A stretch of DNA of 64,000 nt from Thermosulfuriphilus ammonigenes (GTDB taxonomy: Bacteria; Desulfobacterota; Thermodesulfobacteria; Thermodesulfobacteriales; ST65), in contig NZ_CP048877.1 in assembly GCF_011207455.1 (NCBI RefSeq), positions 116,576-180,575 of the forward strand, read 5' to 3'. The notes beneath the pieces are model-generated. The model was not told the origin of the DNA and searched no databases. It saw nothing but the letters and a program-made list of their open reading frames with translations. The position numbers and the translations under genes were made by a program. This document shows, piece after piece, positions 60,149-64,000 of the stretch; the stretch's first letter is position 1; the number at the start of each line of letters is the position of its first letter.

Positions 60149-60364
60149 TCAGGCAAGCTTTTCCTCTTCATCTGTTGGGGCAGGAGCTCGGACCAACTCA
60201 CGGATTTTTTCGATCTCGTTGGGAAGGGCTTGGTCTGTCTGGCAGACAGGACAGCGCTCTATATGTCTCTTAATAAATTCCATCATTCTCGCCGGGGCCA
60301 AGGCATCCTCCATTACCTGATGATACCAGTCACGAACTAATTGTTTTAAACGGCGGCATTCCAT
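60149..60364 (-). CDS. Small conserved protein with CxxC motif
   Basis: 71 residues from ATG 60364 (the frame is open to 60469 but without support). It starts MECRRLKQLVRDWYHQVMED, with an APARMMEFIKRH helix and an IERCPVCQTD pair that could bind zinc. I recall similar short proteins in sulfate reducers, but they have no known function. AAGGAG lies 13 bases upstream of the ATG, a long gap. Divergent from the gene at 60462. Confidence 0.65.
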   Translation of the reverse strand: MECRRLKQLVRDWYHQVMEDALAPARMMEFIKRHIERCPVCQTDQALPNEIEKIRELVRAPAPTDEEEKLA

Positions 60365-60461
60365 AAACTCACAATGACTCCTTGTAGCATGTGCTTGGCA
60401 CCTGTTACCTAAAATCGGCCCTTGAGGCAAGGGCAAAAAGCGATTATTTGTGTCCTCCGGT

Positions 60462-61232
60462 ATGGGCAACCCTTGGTTTGAAGAGCGCCGCGACCTTTTC
60501 GAACGTCAGGCCCTGGCCGGGTTTATCGAGGCGGCCCTTTATTTTCACGAGATTAAAGAAAAACCCTCCATTTTTGAGGATCTTAAGGGCTGGCTGGGTT
60601 CAGAAAAAAACAAAGGTCCCTTATGGCTTCTTAAGGATATCTGCCATGCCCTCTGGCGCGACGACCTCGAAAGAACTCCTCGAGGGGTCTTCTTTGACTG
60701 GTTGATAGGTTCCATCTTTCATGAGGCCATGAAACTTAAAGAAGCCGCCTATCTTCTGGAAAGATACCGGCCTCTTTATGAGGCCTTAGAAAGAAACTAC
60801 GACTATCTTCCAGAAGACTTTAGCTACTCGGAGTTCTTTGAAGATATAATCGAAGATAGAGGTCGGCACCTTCGGCGGCTACAGAGGCTTTTTCAACGGG
60901 CCAAAAGGGCCCTCTTTGATCTTCTCCCTCAAATGAAGGACAATCCGCTGGTTTTACGATTTCTACTAGAGGCTCAAAAAAATCTGGAAAAGCTCTGGGG
61001 GCCAGATAGTTTACTTGAAATCTTCGATCTTATGTTTCCCGGCCAACCAGAGATGGGTTTTATCTTAGCCGGAGAAAGCTATCTCGAGGGTCACTGGTTT
61101 GATCGGGCCCGGGGGGCCTTTCTTTCCGCCTTGAACCTCAACCCCCAGGCTCGGGAGGCCCAAAGCGGTCTTTCTCTTCTGGAACGTCGTCTGCACGAAG
61201 TTAGATCTAACCTTCGCTACGTCTCTTTATAG
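60462..61232 (+). CDS. Conserved hypothetical helical protein with TPR-like end
   Basis: 256 residues from ATG 60462 (a GTG at 60450 is in frame). Strongly helical and charged throughout ([20 protein letters not shown]). The last 60 residues ([34 protein letters not shown]) resemble one or two TPR repeats. No catalytic motif. It faces rarA, with 26 overlapping bases at the 3' ends. The function is not known; a scaffold role is a guess from the TPR-like end. Confidence 0.7.
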   Translation: MGNPWFEERRDLFERQALAGFIEAALYFHEIKEKPSIFEDLKGWLGSEKNKGPLWLLKDICHALWRDDLERTPRGVFFDWLIGSIFHEAMKLKEAAYLLERYRPLYEALERNYDYLPEDFSYSEFFEDIIEDRGRHLRRLQRLFQRAKRALFDLLPQMKDNPLVLRFLLEAQKNLEKLWGPDSLLEIFDLMFPGQPEMGFILAGESYLEGHWFDRARGAFLSALNLNPQAREAQSGLSLLERRLHEVRSNLRYVSL

Positions 61233-62550
61233 ATTCCTCTTTGAGACGACGCCAGCGCCAGAGCCTGCGCTTAATTTCGGCCTCTTGGCCCCGGTCTGTG
61301 GGCTCATAGTAGCGACGCCCTTTGAGTTTGTCTGGAAAATATTCCTGGGGGACATAGGCTCCAGGCCAATCATGAGCATAGCGATAACCCCGTCCATAGC
61401 CCAACTCTCGCATTAATTCCGTGGGAGCATTTCGGATGTGAAGAGGCACAGGAAGGGAGCCGTGCCGCTTTACGTCGGACCGGGCCTTTTTCAAAGCCAG
61501 ATAGACGGCATTGCTCTTGGGAGCACAGGCCAGATAAACGGCCGCCTGGGCCAGGGCCAGCTCTCCCTCGGGTTGGCCAAGGGCCTCGTAGGCCTCTTTA
61601 GCCGCCACGGCTATCAGAAGGGCCTGAGGATCGGCATTGCCAATATCTTCAGAGGCGCAGACAATCATCCTCCGGGCAATATAAAGAGGGTCCTCCCCGG
61701 CAGCCAGCATTCGGGCCATCCAGTAAAGGGCCGCATCTGGATCACTACCCCTCAGGCTTTTATGAAAGGCCGAGATGAGATTGTAATGTTCTTCGCCCTG
61801 ACGATCATAAAGGAGGGCTTTCCTTTGGACGGCCTCCTCAACTAGCTCAAGATCGATAGTCTTCTTGCCTTCTCTGAAGGCCAGCTCGGCCGCCAGCTCC
61901 AGGCTGTTAAGAGCTACTCTGGCATCTCCCGAGGCCTGAAGGATGATGTGTTCTAGGGCCTGTCGTTCTATCTCCAGCCCCAGACTGCCCAGACCCCGCC
62001 GGCTGTCTTTTAAAGCTCGAAAGAGAAGAACTTCTATTTCTTCTGGCTCAAGGGCCTTAAGGACCAAGGTTTTGGCTCGGGACAAAAGAGGAGCAATGAC
62101 CTGGAAGGAGGGATTTTCTGTAGTTGCCCCAATAAGGGTGAGAAGACCTGTTTCCACGTGAGGAAGAAGAAAATCCTGTTGGGCTCTGTTAAAGCGATGT
62201 ATTTCATCAATGAAAAGCACCGTTCGTTGGCCCCTTAAAGCCTGCCGTTTGGCCTCCTCAACAATCTCCTTGAGTTCTTTGACTCCAGAGGTTACCGCCG
62301 AAATGGAGACAAAGTGGGCCCCGGCGGCCTGAGCGATAAGGCGGGCCAGGGTAGTCTTACCACAACCTGGGGGCCCCCAGAGAATAAGGGAGGGAACCGT
62401 TTTTCCCTCAAGAAGGCGGGAGAGAATCCGGCCTGGGGCCAGGAGGTGTCTTTGGCCCACGAACTCTTCCAGGCTGGCCGGACGCATCCGCTCGGCCAAA
62501 GGGGCCTTAGGGGAGAAGAGACTGACTTCTAGCGATCTTCCTTTAGACAC
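61207..62550 (-). CDS. rarA: Replication-associated recombination protein RarA (MgsA)
   Basis: 447 residues. It starts with GTG at 62550. It has [17 protein letters not shown], Walker [16 protein letters not shown], Walker [21 protein letters not shown], sensor [12 protein letters not shown] and the C-terminal tetramerisation domain ([20 protein letters not shown]). RarA is a clamp-loader-like ATPase acting at stalled forks and single-strand/double-strand junctions. The end of the MetS-like micro-ORF overlaps its start by 22 bases, so both are read in one message downstream of the transporter. Confidence 0.95.
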   Translation of the reverse strand: MSKGRSLEVSLFSPKAPLAERMRPASLEEFVGQRHLLAPGRILSRLLEGKTVPSLILWGPPGCGKTTLARLIAQAAGAHFVSISAVTSGVKELKEIVEEAKRQALRGQRTVLFIDEIHRFNRAQQDFLLPHVETGLLTLIGATTENPSFQVIAPLLSRAKTLVLKALEPEEIEVLLFRALKDSRRGLGSLGLEIERQALEHIILQASGDARVALNSLELAAELAFREGKKTIDLELVEEAVQRKALLYDRQGEEHYNLISAFHKSLRGSDPDAALYWMARMLAAGEDPLYIARRMIVCASEDIGNADPQALLIAVAAKEAYEALGQPEGELALAQAAVYLACAPKSNAVYLALKKARSDVKRHGSLPVPLHIRNAPTELMRELGYGRGYRYAHDWPGAYVPQEYFPDKLKGRRYYEPTDRGQEAEIKRRLWRWRRLKEESIKRRSEG

Positions 62551-62666
62551 CGATCGCTCTTTGAGCCTTTTTTCTTACCCATAAAAAGACGGGTGAAGCA
62601 AAAGGTGGTCAGGCTGGCCACAAAGCACCAAGAAAAGAGCATAAACAAAAGGGCCTGCCCGCTCAT
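62529..62666 (-). CDS. MetS-like small subunit of NSS transporter
   Basis: 45 residues, ATG overlapping the transporter stop (ATGA) with AGGAGG eight bases upstream. One hydrophobic helix ([20 protein letters not shown]) is followed by a basic tail ([12 protein letters not shown]). Short one-helix proteins of this type (MetS) are encoded right after bacterial NSS transporters such as MetP and are needed for activity. The 3' end runs 22 bases into rarA. Size, position and topology support the call; sequence similarity is low, as usual for so short a protein. Confidence 0.7.
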   Translation of the reverse strand: MSGQALLFMLFSWCFVASLTTFCFTRLFMGKKKGSKSDRCLKEDR

Positions 62667-64000
62667 CGATGGTTCCTCCTCTGAGAAAGATAAACCAAAA
62701 GGCCCAGGAGGAAAAGGATTCCCACCATGATCTCTCGGGCCACCCAGGCCGTCCAGTGGCTTTGAAGAAGATAGTCAGGAAGAACCTTAAAGAACCACCA
62801 AATAAGGATGGCCAAGAGAAAGGTCGGGGTTACGTAGCGCATGATATAGAAAAACAGGCGAGGAAGCTTGATTATCCCCCCCCGGTTAATCTCTCGCCAG
62901 GCCTTGTCCGCTGGAAAGAGCCAGAAGAAAACGATGACCTCAATGAGGGCGAAAAGAACTACAAAAAAAGTCCCGGCCCAGAAATCCATTTCATCCAGGG
63001 CCCCGGCCAGAAAGATGGGCACATGGGCAATACCAAACAGAAGCCCCATACTGGCAAAGACAGCAATTTTGCGAGAAAGTTTAAATTCGTCTTCTAGGAA
63101 GGCCACTACCGGCTGAATAATGGCCACCGAGGAGGTTAGACCGGCAAAGAAGAGCAGGAAGAACCAGAGGAAACCAAAGATCTGTCCCAAGGGAATGTTG
63201 GCAAAGATGGCCGGGAGACTGACAAAGGCCAGGTTAAAGGCCCCGGAGCTGGCGATAGTCTGGGCAGCAGCCGCTCCAAAGAAGGCTGCGGCAGCAGGAA
63301 TGGCTATGGACCCTCCTAAGACCACCTCGGCCAACTCATTGAGAGAAGAGGCCGTGAGGGCCGAAAGGGTAATGTCGTCGTTTCTTTTAAGGTAGGAGGC
63401 ATAGGTAATAATGGCCCCGAATCCTAGACTCAGAGTGAAAAAGACCTGTCCTGCCGCCGCCAACCAGACCTTGGGATTAGTCAGCTGGGACCAGTCCGGC
63501 TTCCAGAGAAAATTTAATCCCTCCACCGCCGTGCCATTGGGGGTCTCCAGGGTAAACACCCGGATCATCAACACCACAGCCAGAATGAAGAGCAGGGGCA
63601 TGGCCACCTTGGCCAGTCGCTCTATTCCTCCGGAGATGCCTCGCACCAAAATAAAGACGTTAAGGGCCATGGTAACAAGAAAAAAAATGTAGGCCATCAG
63701 AGAGGGCTTGAAGATCTCGGTCCCCCGCATACCGGTATAGTCGGCCAAAAAGTCATTAAAAGGTTTAAGGTATTCCTGGGCATTTACCCCGGAGGCCATC
63801 ATGCTGTTTGGGAGTTTACCAAGGGCAGCCATAATAGCGTAACCCAAGGTCCATGATTCGATATAAACGTAGTAGCAGGAAACCACAAAGGGAACAAAGA
63901 GCCCCAAGACCCCCAGATATTTGGCCAAAGGATGGGGCCAAAGAAGTTTAAAAATGGCCGGGGTGGTCCCATGGCCTCTTATGCCACCATAGCGGCCGAT
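62663..64000 (-). CDS. NSS-family sodium-dependent transporter, N-terminus outside window
   Basis: The frame is open to the last base of the window; 445 residues are visible. Hydrophobic helices of the LeuT fold: [20 protein letters not shown] (TM3), [20 protein letters not shown] (TM6 region), [20 protein letters not shown] (TM8). Glycine- and serine-rich ion-site residues are present. NSS carriers import amino acids or similar solutes with sodium. The first helices lie beyond 64000. Substrate is unknown, though the MetS-like gene after it suggests an amino-acid carrier. Sodium coupling would fit the nearby nhaA. Confidence 0.9.
   Translation of the reverse strand: MGRYGGIRGHGTTPAIFKLLWPHPLAKYLGVLGLFVPFVVSCYYVYIESWTLGYAIMAALGKLPNSMMASGVNAQEYLKPFNDFLADYTGMRGTEIFKPSLMAYIFFLVTMALNVFILVRGISGGIERLAKVAMPLLFILAVVLMIRVFTLETPNGTAVEGLNFLWKPDWSQLTNPKVWLAAAGQVFFTLSLGFGAIITYASYLKRNDDITLSALTASSLNELAEVVLGGSIAIPAAAAFFGAAAAQTIASSGAFNLAFVSLPAIFANIPLGQIFGFLWFFLLFFAGLTSSVAIIQPVVAFLEDEFKLSRKIAVFASMGLLFGIAHVPIFLAGALDEMDFWAGTFFVVLFALIEVIVFFWLFPADKAWREINRGGIIKLPRLFFYIMRYVTPTFLLAILIWWFFKVLPDYLLQSHWTAWVAREIMVGILFLLGLLVYLSQRRNHR

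Noticed and set aside
1-64000. CRISPR arrays, rRNA genes and prophage
   Set aside because: No spaced direct repeats, rRNA-like stretches or phage structural genes were seen.

Overview
The window reads as one compact, gene-dense chromosome segment of an anaerobe, most like a thermophilic member of the Thermodesulfobacteriota (sulfate- or sulfur-metabolising). That is an inference from gene content: two Hdr-type FAD/Fe-S subunits with MvhD partners, anaerobic CO dehydrogenase, Fe-S ATPases of the Mrp/MinD type, a DHH-CBS-CBS-tRNA nucleotidyltransferase fusion, and very tight packing in which facing genes often share their last bases. No species can be named.

Layout. 1-4.2 kb: 3' part of an acyl-CoA dehydratase activase-type protein, then RNase E/G. 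4.2-10.9 kb (minus): mfd, SurA-like chaperone, RodZ-like protein, recO and a LOG-family nucleotidase; mfd is preceded by two tandem hairpins. 10.9-16.1 kb: mazG (plus), YggS and a coiled-coil protein (minus), then CarD regulator, PIN-TRAM protein, pseudouridine synthase and coaE (plus). 16.1-20.3 kb: larB operon and a divergent hybrid histidine kinase. 20.4-27.5 kb: DUF1178 and FKBP proteins (plus) facing a minus operon of response regulator, REC-GAF-HD-GYP protein, degenerate kinase, frameshifted dprA and topA. 27.7-34.6 kb (minus): ARMT1-like protein, radical SAM protein, PPP phosphatase, a small unknown, xerD, the tRNA-nucleotidyltransferase fusion and flaG. 34.7-37.7 kb: two MinD-like ferredoxin ATPases and an Mrp-NifX fusion. 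37.7-40.5 kb: AAA ATPase and a divergent metallophosphoesterase. 40.5-51.7 kb: an 11-kb Hdr operon. 52.2-55.8 kb: protoglobin-GAF-GGDEF-EAL protein and nhaA. 56.2-60.0 kb: CO dehydrogenase gene cooS, split by an IS630 element, followed by a PAS-LytTR regulator. 60.0-64 kb: tRNA-Arg(TCT), two unknowns, rarA, a MetS-like micro-ORF and an NSS transporter cut by the window end.

How they work together. The Hdr operon encodes two FdhB/FrhB-like subunits, HdrC, HdrB, an HdrA carrying an inserted GltD/NfnB-type NAD(P)H oxidoreductase, two MvhD proteins and a second HdrA-containing flavoprotein. This looks like a soluble electron-bifurcating complex able to exchange electrons between NAD(P)H, ferredoxin and a disulfide acceptor. 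CO dehydrogenase would feed the same ferredoxin pool, and the PAS-LytTR protein beside it resembles the CO sensor RcoM.

Main discoveries. (1) cooS is interrupted by a 1136-bp IS630 element with TA target duplication and 23-bp imperfect ends; the missing 38 C-terminal residues lie intact on the far side, and rejoining them gives a family-typical 634-residue enzyme. (2) The HdrA-GltD fusion and duplicated partners in the Hdr operon. (3) dprA needs a +1 shift to be read. (4) The mfd start is probably 144 bp downstream of the longest reading frame, leaving a leader with a terminator-like hairpin pair.
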